From Helicostylum pulchrum (taxonomy: Eukaryota; Mucoromycota; Mucoromycetes; Mucorales; Mucoraceae), in assembly GCA_025677825.1 (NCBI GenBank), contig JAIXMO010000030.1:248001-312000 (forward strand): a stretch of DNA of 64,000 bases, read 5' to 3'. Made by a program: the position numbers and the translations under genes. How positions within the stretch are numbered: the first letter of the stretch is position 1; every line of letters starts with the position of its first letter. The notes beneath the pieces are model-generated. The model was given only the letters and a program-made list of their open reading frames with translations. It was not told the DNA's origin and searched no databases. Below are positions 1-14,137 of this stretch, one piece after another.

Positions 1-1011
1 ATGTATAACGCTATGATGAGTCGATTAGAAGGTGCTAAAGAAGGCGATGCTGATTTAGACGAAGTGATTGAAATTCTCAAGGAAACACATTCTACCAGTG
101 CTGGTCTTAAAGCATTCTGTACCTGGAACTGTCTTAGCACCATTGAGGCCTGTAGACAGGCTTGTGGTGGTCACGGTTACTCTTCATACACTGGTTTAGC
201 TGCCATGTATCAAGATTTTGCAGTTCAATGTACTTGGGAAGGTGATAATACCATCTTGACACTTCAATTAGGACGTTACTTGATCTCTAGTTATCGTGAA
301 GCAGTCGGTGGAAAGAAACTTTCTCCTGGTGTTGGTTACCTTAACAACTTGGATCAATTGATTGGTAGACGCTGTTCCGTAAATAAGATGGAGGATATCT
401 TATCTCCTCAAGTGATTACTGAAGGTTGGCAAGTTGTTTGTGCTAACGTTGTTAGAAACGCTAGTCTTGAATTTGAAGCATGTCTTAAGAAGGGTATGCA
501 AGCTGACGACGCCTATGAAGAATGTTCTCAATCTCGTCTTTATGCTGCTAAACTCCATTCTTTTGGTTACTTGTTTAACCGTTTCGCTGATGGTGTTGCT
601 AAAGTTACTGGTGACCTTCACGGTATTTTAATCAAGGTGTGCCTTTTATACGGTCTTTACTCTATTGAAGAAAACGCAGGCGCATTCTTACAATACCAAT
701 ACTTTACACCTGCTCAAATCGAATTTATTCGTAGCAGTGTCAACAGTCTCTGTAAAGACGTTCGTGATCAAGCCATTCCTTTAGTCGACTCTTTCAACTT
801 GTCTGATTATATGATTAACAGCCCCTTGGGTCGTAAGGACGGTAATGTTTATGTTCATTACTTTGATCAAGTAAAGCGTTCAAACCCTCAAGGTGAACAT
901 CCTTACTTTGATAAGCTTATCAAGCCCTTGATTGAACGTGAAGTAGGCTATGATGATGATGACGATGAAGAAGCTGGGTTGGAAGACAGTGAGGACGATG
1001 ATGATTATTAA
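1..1011 (+). CDS. Acyl-CoA oxidase, C-terminal half (5' end outside window)
   Basis: Peroxisomal acyl-CoA oxidase oxidises acyl-CoA to trans-2-enoyl-CoA with FAD, making H2O2, in the first step of fungal beta-oxidation. About 336 residues are visible; family members are about 650-700, so this is the C-terminal half and the first ATG is probably an internal Met. Near residue 80 lies CTWEGDNTILTLQ, which matches the family's catalytic-glutamate region, preceded by the CGGHGY motif. The rest matches the acyl-CoA oxidase C-terminal helical domain. The protein ends in an acidic Asp/Glu tail and has no SKL-type PTS1, so import would need an internal signal or a partner, as for several fungal oxidases. 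The visible part has no intron. A (CA)n tract follows the stop and the ChAPs gene starts 255 bp downstream on the same strand. Confidence 0.93.
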   Translation: MYNAMMSRLEGAKEGDADLDEVIEILKETHSTSAGLKAFCTWNCLSTIEACRQACGGHGYSSYTGLAAMYQDFAVQCTWEGDNTILTLQLGRYLISSYREAVGGKKLSPGVGYLNNLDQLIGRRCSVNKMEDILSPQVITEGWQVVCANVVRNASLEFEACLKKGMQADDAYEECSQSRLYAAKLHSFGYLFNRFADGVAKVTGDLHGILIKVCLLYGLYSIEENAGAFLQYQYFTPAQIEFIRSSVNSLCKDVRDQAIPLVDSFNLSDYMINSPLGRKDGNVYVHYFDQVKRSNPQGEHPYFDKLIKPLIEREVGYDDDDDEEAGLEDSEDDDDY

Positions 1012-1024
1012 ATATTAAATACCA

Positions 1025-1048
1025 CGCACACACACACACACACACACA
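1025..1048. repeat. (CA)n microsatellite
   Basis: An uninterrupted CA dinucleotide run of about 12 units lies just after the acyl-CoA oxidase stop codon, in its presumed 3' UTR. Confidence 0.9.
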
Positions 1049-1266
1049 AATATAATACATGTATACAAATAAATTTTTAAGTTTTTTTTATTAAACGTGC
1101 CAATATATTTGATGCTTATTAAAACTGCAGCAAACTGGGTACAATTATCCCGAAAAATAACGGCATTTTAAACTTTTGCTTTTTTTTTTGTTAGTCTTAA
1201 ATAAAAAAGTTAGTTTGCTTTTCTTCTCGTTCCTTTTATACACAAGTATATATTAAATAACAAGCC

Positions 1267-2692
1267 ATGGCAGACACTTTGAGAGATATTCCAGAGTTCT
1301 TTGAGACTGAGCTTGGAGAGTCTATTATTGCTCGTACTGATGCTTTAGGTACGTCCCTCTGTTTTTTTTGCATTCATTCAATTTCAGGAACCAAAAACTA
1401 AACTCTCTTCTTTATAGGTTCTTTTCGTGAATTGGGACCTCCAGACCTTTGTCATATTATTAAAGTGAATGCTAAGCCTGGTGTAAAAGAGGTAATACAC
1501 ATAAACTGATACTCTTGATTTTTTTTTAAATGATATCAACTCTGTTTTGTTGTCACATACATAGATCGGTAGTTATCATTATATATCTGGAGTGGACGCT
1601 TCTTCCTCTGCTTCTTTAGCAGTTTATTTGAATTCGTTAACTTATTCCATGGTGAGAAAAGCTTTAGAAAAAGGTTAATTATTTGTAGATAACTAAGCTA
1701 TTTATAGGATGATTCACAATCCTGGTTCACTAAATCAAATGCTTGGCGTATCCGATCTGGTATATATTGGTAACGTTATACATATACAGCTGGGGAAAAA
1801 AACAATGTTATTGATTTAAAAATAGTTGTTTTAATGCCTTTTCTCGAGTGGACGTTCGAGTAGAAGTAAAGATCCCAGGTGGTGTAGAAAGTTACTATGT
1901 TGATGTTCGTGGAGAAAGGTAAAAATAGCAAAAATAGTTGTCACACACAGTTTGATTTATATATACTTTTTTTTTTTAAAAAAAAAAAAGGCACGAAGCA
2001 ACCGCAGATATTTGGCAAGAAACTTATTTATCAGCAGTACTAAGAGCAATTCTTTACTCGGACGATAACTACTATCGTTTAGCAGGGTATCGAAAAGTAG
2101 ATCCCATTTTAAACTTACAGTCGGAAAAAAGGTTTTTGGAAGCTGTTGAATCTTTGTTTTGGAAGGGTTGGCAGTTGGGAAGTAAACCGGAAATTCAAGT
2201 GGCTACCTCGGTTCATAATCATTTAACAGATGGTATCATGAAGTATTTCGGCGATAGTTTTAGATTTGGGCCTGCTATTGAGTTGTTTAAAAAGTTGCAT
2301 GTCAAGGATCCTGAAGTAGGCGCGTTGCTGGCAAAGGCTTATATTGGTCAAAATGAAGAGATAAAGGCTGTCAATGTCCTGTATAGTGATTTAAGGCTGG
2401 CTCCTATGGGTTATCCTTTGATTCATGTACAAGTTGACTTTTTGAGGACAAAGGTAGCAAAGACGAAGAAAAAATACGGTGTTGTCTCAAAAGCTAATTT
2501 TGATTTATCATTATTAGGGGGAATTTAATATGGCGCTAAAATTAGCAAAATATGCCGTAGATACTACACCATCTGAATATTTAACTTGGGCTAAATTGAC
2601 TGAAGGTTTGTCCATAATTTAGCAGCTTTAATGCGTATATATATTCAAACTTACTGTTTTATAGTTTATATTGATCTTAATGATTACAAAAG

Positions 2693-2739
<47 letters not shown>

Positions 2740-3951
2740 AAAAAAAAACTAAATGTATTCTTGTAGGCTCTATTGACTCTAAACTCGTGCCCTATGTTTA
2801 CATACAATGAAAGAGATATGCATCGTATGCCGCCCTCATTAAAGACACATCTTCCTATTAAGCCAGATATTATTAGTTCAGGTATTATGGAAGAAGATGC
2901 TGGTCGCGAATCCGAGGTACAATAAAAAAAAACACGCACAAATACAAAAAAAAAGAAACTGAAAAAAAAACTTTTAGGCTGATTCACAAATATCACGACT
3001 TTCAGCACCCTCTTTGCATGGAACGTTTGCTAAGGCGTATTCACTATTAACACGATTAGCCAACGCATTAGGATGGGATGAATTGCTTCGTTGCAGATCG
3101 CAAGTATTTGTTATGGAAGAAGAATACCGTATGCATAAAGCACAAGCGGATCATCGAAAGAGCATGTCAACGGAAGAATTGGGTCAAAAATTAAAAAATG
3201 CAGCGTTGACTGAACCTAAATTACCGGAGGCGTCAGTTGAAAAGCCAACACAAGCAGCAGATGATGAACAGCAAGAGAAAGAGGTTTCGTTTTCGTTTGG
3301 AAATAAGAGGTTATGTGAAAGATGGCTTGATAACTTATTTATGGTCTTGTATGAGGATTTAAGAGTTTATACCTTTTGGAGAACTGAAGCTGCTCATTAC
3401 CGTGCTCAAAAGATAGCCTATCGAAAGACTGGTACTGAATGGGAACTTTTAGGTGATCTTGGATTAAGATTATGGCATGAGGTAAAGTTTTCTTTTTATT
3501 TTCTTTTTCATGCGTACTACTACTTTTAATTTAACACTGTTTTTTTTAAAAAAAAATAGAGTGAAGCAAAAGAAGCTTTTGAACTTTGCTTGGATCATAA
3601 ATTCTCTGCAAAGGCTTGGATGAAATTATTGGAGATTTATGCCAAAGAAGGAAATACACAAAAAGCGTTATTAGCAGCAGTAAAGTTAACTGTTTATCAT
3701 GAGAGATGGTATCATGAAATTGTGGTATGTATATATTCAGCCTTCAAGTTGTTTGTATTATTGACACATTTTATCATTTATAGTACCCTACTGAAATTGC
3801 GTGTAATTTAAACAGCTTGATTCGAAGAGTGGGTCTTGCAAAAATGCAAAATATTTTAACCTCTATGAACTTGCCAAAACCTGTTCAAAAGTTAATGACT
3901 CGTTATTTTGATTATGGAGAGTTATTTCAAGTAGAAGGATATGAATCATAA
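1267..3951 (+). CDS. ChAPs family protein (Chs5-Arf1-binding, Bch1/Bud7/Chs6-like), multi-exon
   Basis: ChAPs proteins pair with Chs5 to form exomer, an Arf1-dependent coat that carries selected cargo such as chitin synthase from the trans-Golgi to the plasma membrane. The start MADTLRDIPEFFETELGES and the block TLNSCPMFTYNERDM are typical of the family, and the middle and C-terminus hold TPR-like helices (for example AKAWMKLLEIYAKEGNTQKA). I place introns at 1349-1417 and at 2454-2517; the second joins FLRTK to GEFNMALKLAK and bypasses an in-frame stop at 2526. Further acceptors end at 1990 and 3559. One intron holds an (AG)n tract. Two acceptors consist of a T-run followed by an A-run. The stop is at 3949-3951. 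Chitin synthase trafficking is a family inference; the cargo in this organism is unknown. Confidence 0.88.
2697..2727. repeat. (AG)n microsatellite in a ChAPs intron
   Basis: An AG dinucleotide run followed by poly-A lies inside an intron between the TEVYIDLNDY and TLNSCPMF coding blocks. Confidence 0.85.
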
Positions 3952-4217
3952 ATTTCATTATTAAACGCGTGTTTCTTTACACTAAAACTAATTTGTTTGT
4001 TTTTTTTGTACGCGTGTTTTTTTTTAACTTCGCGATTATGTATTATTTTTTTGAAGCATGACTACAAGTTACACTTGGTGTGACTTGTAGTAAAAAGGAG
4101 TTAAAAAAAAAGTTTTTTTTTTTTTTTTTTTTTTCCCTCTTTTTTTATAGCATTTTTATTATATTAATAAAAACGAAAAAAAGAAAAAAGAAAAAAGAGT
4201 AGTTGACAAGAAAAGAA

Positions 4218-6418
<2,201 letters not shown>

Positions 6419-8216
6419 TCTTCTTTTTTTATTACTATTACTTTTTTTTTTTTTTTTAATCGCATATATTATATACACGCACACTCTCACTTCACTCTTA
6501 CTTCACTCTCACAAATTTGCATCATTAAAAGCCTTTTTTCTATCCCTCTTTTCCTTTTTTTTGCTTGATGCACTAAATAAATTATACCATGCGGGTTCAT
6601 AATACGGCGTCATCGTAGAATTTACCAAAAGGTAAAAACCGTTTTTTTTTTTTCATTTTCATTAATTTTTAAAAAATTGTGATAGCAACTTGAGAGAGTA
6701 GTCTCCATTCTGTTAACTATCTTCCTTTTTTTTCAATAAAGAAAAAAAAGAAAAGATAGTATCCGCAATAACTATAACTATGACCAGTAAAATAGCATAT
6801 TCCCAGAGCCTTCGAAACTCAAAACTTTGTTTTAACTCAAAGGATGAAAATAGCAAGCTACCAAAGGCAACTTAATTTATACCCACTACAGGTACAGCAA
6901 AAATTAGATTTCTCTAAATCTCGCCACTAAGTCTGGAGACCTTCCCTAACGTAAAATTGTATTGAATGATGAAACATTCTAGTATGTAATAGTAATTAAC
7001 GTCAAGTGCAGATCTTCTCTGTTGCTATAAAGAAAAAAAAATTGAAATTTCTGGCTGAAATTCTTTTTATACCCCTCACACACATTCCTCCTAAAAATTT
7101 TTTTGTAAGGGAGGACTGCTTGTGACAAGGTAAATGAGTTTCAAAAGCGTGACCCTTTTATTTTCGGTTTTGTAAAACATGAATAAATGGATAAACTATC
7201 GTTGAAAAAAGGATCCTTTCTGAAAGGTTTCAAGCTTTAATATATCTTATCTGATCTCAAAACTGGTAGGGTCTGTCCAAACGGGACCCTCAAACTTTAC
7301 TATTAATAAAACAAACAATGATGGGGGGGCAGCCCTTCAACTGAAAAAAAAAAAAAAAAAATCCGAGTTTTTCAGCTTACTTCATAATGTCATTGATGAC
7401 AACATGATACTTCAAAATTCAGTTTTAGATGCACACTAATGAAAAAAAAATATTCTATTGATTTCCTTGACATTTGCCTTTCGCCTGTACTGCCCTTGAT
7501 GTACAATTTGAATAAAAGCAGTGTAAAAATATATGTATATGCAGCTTGATGGAGTACAAGTAAATAACAAGTTTAAAAGCTTAATTTTTTTTTTTCAAGA
7601 GACCTCTTCTTTAACTAGCGGTGCTACTGTATGTAACTTACATTTGTGGTCTCATAAAAATAAGTCGAAAATATCCCCGTAAATGAAAAAAAGTAAATGG
7701 CAAAACTACCTAAACTTGTCAATCAAAATGCTTATTAATCCAGGCAAAATATTGTCAAAATATGTTCTGTGATACAGGAAAAAAAAACCCTGAGAAAAAG
7801 TCCAACGAATTATTGTTTCGTGACGAAATATACAGATAATGCTTTTTTCGTTGTATGGCGTCTTTTTAAAAGATATCTTTTTTTTTTTTCAATATTTTAT
7901 TCTAGCTAATTTTTTTTTTAAAAAAAAAAGAGCTTTGATGGAGAATTAAAAAAAAAAGACATTATTATTTAACTAACCTGTTTACTTAAGTGACAGAAAG
8001 AATAAAACAAAACAAACCAAAAGGGGTTTTCTGGTTCATATTTGTTGTTGTTGTGATAGAATAGCATGAAAAGGAGATAAACGTGAGGTTTTATCGTCCA
8101 CACCTTGGCTTCTCGTCATCCGGCTGTCATGTTTTTTCTTTTTTTTTTTCCTATATAAATTTACCGACCTGAATGCCTCTTCTTTTTTCTTTACCGAAAA
8201 AAAAACTTCTAAAAAA
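6419..8216. other. Intergenic region without recognisable gene
   Basis: This is AT-rich sequence with many homopolymer runs, including a T-run/A-run block at about 7911-7930. A CACTCTCACTTCACTC-like imperfect repeat sits at about 6480-6510, just past the HAT gene. I saw no coding exon, tRNA arm or known repeat. The last part, about 8140-8216, is probably the MATE promoter and leader. Confidence 0.6.
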
Positions 8217-10135
8217 ATGTTACGCTTACCTACCGTTATTAACTTTCCTCTGATGCTCTGGAAAGGAAAAATACAAAAGAGAACGGATGATGAAGAAACA
8301 AGGTATCTATTGGAGGCAGAAGAAACTCTTATCAAGCATCACAGCTCTGGCCAAAATTTATTTGTACAAGACGATATAAACAAGAGCACTTTTTTAAATA
8401 ATCAAGTACGTGATGAACTTGTCGCTATTCTCAAGTTCGCTATACCCCTTATCGTTACTTTTTTACTAGGTGTTGGTAATAGAGTCATCGATGTTTGGTT
8501 TTTAGGAAAAGTCGGTTCTGAAGGTACATAAAAATCTTTAATTATGCAAAAACAAAAATCTAAATTCTACCATTAGCCATGGCTGTCGTTAGTTTGGGTG
8601 GCCTGTTTACTACCGTGGCTGGTTTGTCTGTCGGTCAAGGCATTTTAACAGGTACCACACAACTCTTTGTTTGTCGATCGATTTTCGGATACTAATCCCA
8701 TCTTTAAATATAGCCATCGATACATTAGTTGCTCAAGCGTTCACGGGAGCTAGTAATCCTCTTACTGTTGGCACAATTCTGCAAAGAGGGTTACTTATTG
8801 TATACATATTCGGTATATTAATTGCTTTACTATGGTGAGCACTATAATTCATGCAGTACAATATATCATCATTATTTATTTATATATTTTTTTATAAAAA
8901 AGGACGTACGCAGAAAATATTCTTTTATACATGGGACAAACGCCAGAATTAGCTAGTATGGCGCAAACTTATATTACAATCGTCACGCCCAATATATTTC
9001 TTTCGTTTACCATTGTGGCTATCCGAAAATTTTTACAGGGCCTAGGTATATATGCGAAAAAAAAAGTCTTACTAATTGTAAATAGTTCATATCAATAACA
9101 CCTTGAAACAAATGATAGGAGAAATGAGAGTAACCATGTACTTGATTATTATTTTATTTCCTATCAATATACTATCCGATTACTACTTTCTTATCTATCT
9201 GGACCTCGGGTATATTGGTGCTGCTTATCAAAACGTATTCTTTTGTACTATGTTACTGTTGACATATATCTTGTTTATATTCGTGTATACTGACGCAAAG
9301 AAATATTGGCCCGGGTTTACTGATCAAGCGTTTACTCAATGGGGTGTATTTTTGAAACTAGGTAATTTTTTATTTTTTTTATAGTGTATCATATATTATA
9401 GTTCTAATATATTTAAAGGCATTCCGGGTATGTTGAGCGTATCTACGGATTGGGCCTTTGAAGTATGCGCTATAATTGCAGGTGTACTGGGTCAAACTAG
9501 TCTTGCTGCTCAATCTGTTGTATTAACAGTAAATATGTTACTTTTAATGATACCCACGTAACGTCATAACCGGCCTTTTTTTTTTTTACAAGAAATTTAT
9601 ATATATTATTTTATGTAGTGCAATTACAACAGCTCTTATTGTACGACTTGGTCACCATTTAGGTGCCAATCAACCCCAAAAAACCAAATTATGTGTTATG
9701 ATATCTACTTTTCTGGGTTTAATATTTGTTTTGGTAGACGCCATTGTAATGTATACTTACAGATCCAAGATCGCCCATACATTTAGTACAGACCAAGAAG
9801 TTATTTTAGCGATTGAAGACTTAATGGGTGTAGGCAGTCTTAGTCATTTTGCTCTGGGATTCGGCATTGTCTTGTCTGGTACACTTAACGCGTTTGGTAA
9901 ACAATCAATTGTAGCTGCGTTTAACATTGTATCTTATTATGCTATTGGGTTACCTTTCGGGCTATACATGACCTATCATCATGGGTGGGGATTGATAGGT
10001 ATTTGGTCCGGTGTCGTGTTATCTGGTGTATTAAAGTCAATTGGAGAGACTGCTTATATTATATGTTGCATTGATTGGGAACAAGAGTGTGTAAATGCTG
10101 CAAATAGAATTAATAAACAAGAAATAAGAGTGTAA
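8217..10135 (+). CDS. MATE family efflux transporter
   Basis: Multidrug and toxin extrusion transporters export organic cations or secondary metabolites in exchange for H+ or Na+. A soluble N-terminal segment of about 70 residues precedes the first membrane helix (ILKFAIPLIVTFLLGVGNRV). The helices recur in two bundles. The first contains the conserved VGQGILTAIDTLVAQAFTGA block, and the second starts at the exon reading GIPGMLSVSTDWAFEVCAII, with the MATE-typical TDWAFE motif. The protein ends at IRV. Exon 1 is 8217-8523 and exon 2 starts at 8577; several more introns of about 50-70 nt follow, and one acceptor near 8902 has the T-run/A-run form. The frame appears intact when spliced. The substrate cannot be inferred. 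It stands alone between two gene-poor stretches. Confidence 0.92.
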
Positions 10136-10976
10136 ATAGATCCTTTTTTGCTGTCTTGTTTCGAAACAATTATTTATCAGGTAAGGAGTCTTGACTCTAA
10201 AAATTATTGATGAGTACCTGCAATGGGATTTTTCTATCGAAACCCTTTGCTTAAGTGAACATGACCTTGATAATTGCAATTTTCGCGCTTCTTTATCTAC
10301 TGTGTATTGTTAAATATAAGGGCAACAGTGTTATATTTAGCAAATCATTAAACCGTTAATATTTCTTCATAGACAAAAGGATCGTAATAGCGAGGAAAAG
10401 TATGGCTTAATATAGATAGTGAAGTGTGTCTTTTTATTGAAATATATAAAAAAAAAATTACAAACTTTTCCGCCTTGGTTAGTCACACACCATCTTTTTT
10501 TTTTTTTGAATACATACATCGCAAGACAATTCTACTTTGGCAGATTTTACGTGTTATTCGTCACATCAGTTGAATGAGTGACAATTCTTTTGTACAAGAG
10601 ATAGACATTGTCGAGAGTGTCTTTCTGCAAAGGTTTATCCTAATATATAAAAATCAGTATACATATTAAATTTAGTGTTCAGTTTTTATGTTTTTGTTTT
10701 ACATTTTTGTTAATGATGTTGGCGATTTGAGTAAAGCGGTGTATTGCTGTTGGTTTAATCGTCTTCGTGACATTCCATCACTTGCCAAAATTGCATTTCG
10801 AACAAGACCTTGACTAAAGTTTTACAGCTACAGTAGTCGAGAGTTTATCAACATGAGCTATAGAATAAATTAGAAGTATAAACGAATTGTGCTATCTCTG
10901 CTAATAGTTTACCACACATCATGTATAAAGTAACAGACTTCGTAAGTTTGTCTGTACATTGACAGATATGTCGCTC
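10136..10976. other. Intergenic region, nothing recognised
   Basis: This is AT-rich sequence between the MATE gene and a small minus-strand ORF. I saw no convincing exon, RNA gene or repeat apart from short A and T runs. Confidence 0.6.
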
Positions 10977-11341
10977 TTATTGAGGATTTTTCAAAGGTAA
11001 ACCGGGGTTTCCTTTAGCCGAAGAGGCAACATACGAATCGACCAATTCTTCGATAGCGTACCTCTCCCAAATGTCACAACCAGTGGTGCGCTGATATGGG
11101 TTATCTTCCATACCAGTGTCACAATCGTCGAAAAAAGTCTGTATTTGTGGGTGCTGCGCTTTGAACATATTCTCGTCTTTCTTGTTCCAATTTCTTGCTG
11201 ATGTAAACGCTTAACCCTTCTTTTAGCACCTTCAGCTAGTTCCTTGGCCAATTGTTTAGGGCTCCTGTTCATTTGCTTCCTCATTGAAGTAATCATTCTC
11301 TTCATTTCAGGAGTTTGCTTCTTAACTACTTTTTTAGGCAT
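10977..11341 (-). pseudogene. Small unknown ORF with an apparent frame break
   Basis: I do not recognise this gene. From the ATG at 11339-11341 the frame encodes a basic, helix-rich N-terminus (KKQTPEMKRMITSMRKQM, SPKQLAKELAEGAKRR). The continuation that looks most like protein is in another frame: ARNWNKKDENMFKAQHPQI, then FDDCDTGMEDNPYQRTTGCD and WERYAIEELVDSYV, ending in a stop at 10977-10979. The switch falls near 11200-11230. A 1-nt frameshift would explain it; a 32-nt GT..AG segment would also restore the frame but is shorter than any other intron here. Without such a correction the first frame reads into low-quality sequence. It may be a decayed gene, a sequencing error or a fragment of a mobile-element protein. 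No neighbour suggests a role. Confidence 0.4.
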
Positions 11342-12879
11342 TGTAATATTTGTTAAAAGTTAAAGTAAAGTAAAAGAAAAATAGTAAATGAATGAGACTT
11401 TATTATAGGAGTAAATTCGACAGACATATTATGTGTGTGATAATTTGAAATAAAAAGACAACCGAGACGATTGTCTATCTTTATAGTTGTAGAAGGAACT
11501 GTTCGAGAGAGATTTTTCTTGAGGCGCTTCTTGCCAGTCTACAGTTCTCACTACGAATAAATACTACTGGCGCCTTTGATAGTTATTTAAAAGTTCAAGA
11601 GGCAGCCAAACACGTGCCTGGAACCATTGTTTCAGGTGATCTTTATTGAAAGCATTTTGTATTTGATACAATAAAGCCAAATGGTAAAGAGACCAATGAA
11701 TCCAGTCGAACAACTAGTTCTTTTTATTTGTCAAATCCAGTTTGTAAGCTAATTTTATTACGCTATGATCTTTTTAAGCCATCGACATTTTAAAACTATC
11801 GCACGCGTACTCTGCATAATGTTAATATGAAAGAGCTTCATGAGGCAGTCAACCAAGTCACCATATAATTGAGGAGATAGAAGGAGTGACCTGACAATAT
11901 CTTGTGTCTGTTTTTGTTGTCAGTGCGCCTCTCTGGACATTTTTTTCGTCTTTGGGACCAAAGATAAACGAGTAATATAGACTAGAGGCATTGAAGTTAA
12001 CAGCAGACCCATAAGTATCATTTTTTTCTCGCAGCAGCTCTTAATGTTCATACCTGCAAGTCTAACCAAAATTAAACAGACATTATTCAAGATATTTACC
12101 GTCATGGAAACTTAGACATATAGTTTATGTTAATATGACGATACGTATCAATAAAGGCGAATAATTTCATGTATAGCGATATCCATAATGTTGTCGCTTA
12201 TGTAAATTACTGTTCCTTGGTTCTTGTCTTTCCTTCTAATTTATTTGTCATTTTCACGCGTATAATAAATACCAGTGTGCATGTTTACACTCACATGTGT
12301 GCTAAGATTTTGAACATGAACTTGTCATTTTTCAGTTCTGGGAATGTGACCTAATGCGTCTTCAGAATTGCTCTTTTTAGAGTCTAAAAAGTTGATCAGC
12401 ATGCATATTTCTTTGTTTTTTTTTTCTTTACCATTACCTTTTTAACACCTTTGGTTTTATCACGGGTAATTCATTTGACTTGTCAATAATTTCTTTTTTA
12501 AGCTTACTCCATTCAATCCCCCCCCCCCCCTCCTGAAGAGTTTCCTATGACCTGTAGTAGTTTCATTTGTTAAATAAATATTTCTACATAAACATATTAC
12601 AGCTAAAGTCTTGCCTAAAGTGGGTGAATTGGCATAGCTACCGAAAGACTCTTTTTCAGTGCGATTTTCTCAGACTTTAATAGCGAAAGCTCACCAGTGG
12701 ACGGGGAGGTACTTTTTCTAGCAAATGAGTTTTTTAAAGATACATGAGTGTCAAATAAAAGAAAAATATAAAGAAAACTTACATGGTTAATATCAAGTGA
12801 CGGAAAAAACATGTGGCAAAGATTTAAATACTTTCCCCCACACTTTGGGTTAAGAGTGCCTCAGCTCGAGTGGTATAGT

Positions 12880-13191
12880 ATATTCTTATTTTTGAAATTC
12901 TTCCAAAGATGCCCGAAAAGCATCAATTTCTGGCCTATCTACTAAAATTAGTGGTCTACAAAAAAAAACAAAAATAACCTACTAGTGATGAAAACGTACA
13001 AGCAAGCCAAACTCTTTTCGTTGGTGTCTAGGTAAAGAACCAGTGAATTTCTTCTTTTTGTTTACTTTCATTGCTAAACCTAATGGTTGCTTGATCGATA
13101 TAATACCTTCTTCCTTTTCTTTCTTAGCGCTGAAATTATCCTCAACGAATGTTTCTTCTTCTAATATATGGATCAGATAGGTTGAAGCCAA
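12880..13191 (-). pseudogene. Coding-like fragment, unknown family
   Basis: The minus strand reads ILEEETFVEDNFSAKKEKEE then LAMKVNKKKKFTGSLPRHQR and KEFGLLV. After an intron-like gap with T-rich acceptors it continues DRPEIDAFRASLEEFQK and a stop. Another frame upstream (from about 13283) reads SLREALFVQTDPSPYHIKTK and is shifted relative to it. There is no ATG in the main frame. Either it is a decayed gene or chance; the family is unknown. Confidence 0.25.
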
Positions 13192-13324
13192 CAGGGTCTT
13201 GTTTTGTTTTTATATGATAAGGCGAAGGGTCCGTCTGCACGAAGAGAGCTTCTCTGAGAGAGAACTTAGTAAAGGACATATATGTTTACCACAAGACAGT
13301 CATTTCCTGCGAGTTTTTTTTTCA

Positions 13325-13565
13325 GCGCGTCGTTTGCGAGAAGAATCAAAGGAAGTTGATACATATAGTAACGAACTTGAATTATCTTTTGATGGTAAGC
13401 TAGGTTTTAGGAAGTGAATAGCCCTATACAATTTTTGGTTTCAATAGTTTCAGAAATAATTTTTTTAATCCAGGCCGTGTATTGACTAAGCTTCGTTTGC
13501 ATTTCCATACTTTACTTTTGATAAACAAGCGAATAAAAGTCTATACACATTCTTCGATAGCATAG
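13325..13565 (+). pseudogene. Exon-like pair with consensus splice sites, unknown family
   Basis: A T-rich acceptor ending TTTCAG at 13324 precedes an exon encoding RRLREESKEVDTYSNELELS, then FDG, closed by a GTAAGC donor at 13394. A second acceptor (AATCCAG, ending about 13474) opens RVLTKLRLHFHTLLLINKRI in the same frame, followed by a stop near 13562. The codon usage resembles genes in this window. No family is recognised and it partly faces coding-like sequence on the other strand. Confidence 0.25.
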
Positions 13566-13996
13566 TGGGGAGTAAAATTTCTAAAATTTGTATCTGATAG
13601 CCTGTTGTTTGAAATTGATGAAATTTTCTTCTTTTTCGGTACCAGTATGTGACAACTTTACTAAACCGGTTAAACGTAGTGGATAGTAAGGTTATAATTA
13701 TAGTAGCTTTTATATCATCAAAGTCTTCGGGTATAAAAATATTTCAATCAACACCCTCTCCCCCTTTTTTTTACAGATAAATCGACGTTGATAGATTGGT
13801 GAAATATTACGGTGCACAATTACGTATAGTAGCTTCATTCGTAAGTAATCCACAATTTTATCTCTTTTAGTGACTTTAATAAACCAAATTTCTTTTCAAC
13901 ATCCTTGTTATTGGCAATATTTAAGTATTTCGTATTGATTGATTTACTTCTTCAAAATAAAGCTTCGACAGATAGTGTTACACTTGGGAGCCTGTT

Positions 13997-14137
13997 AACT
14001 TGAAAGGGAAGGCGTTGCTTCATTATTATCTTTGGTAGGCCACTTCCGTAGTCTTTCAAGGTCATATTTGATAGCTGGTAAAGCCGTGATTCTACCATCA
14101 CAGAAGACACCTTCTTGACGCGTTTGTTTTTTCTTTC
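13997..14137 (-). pseudogene. C-terminal exon-like fragment, unknown family
   Basis: The minus strand encodes QTRQEGVFCDGRITALPAIK, then YDLERLRKWPTKDNNEATPS and LSS before a stop. The composition is protein-like, but the frame is closed upstream by a stop and has no start codon. It is likely the last exon or relic of an unrecognised gene. Confidence 0.25.

Noticed and set aside
2480..2530. In-frame stop and apparent frameshift inside the ChAPs gene; a 37-nt mini-intron from 2481 was considered
   Set aside because: A normal 64-nt intron (2454-2517, GTAGCA...GCTAAT...TTAG) joins FLRTK to GEFNMALKLAK in phase and fits the family better, so no anomaly is needed.
12855..12895. tRNA A-box-like CTCGAGTGGTATAGTA
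   Set aside because: No B-box (GGTTCRANTCC) follows within tRNA distance on the plus strand.
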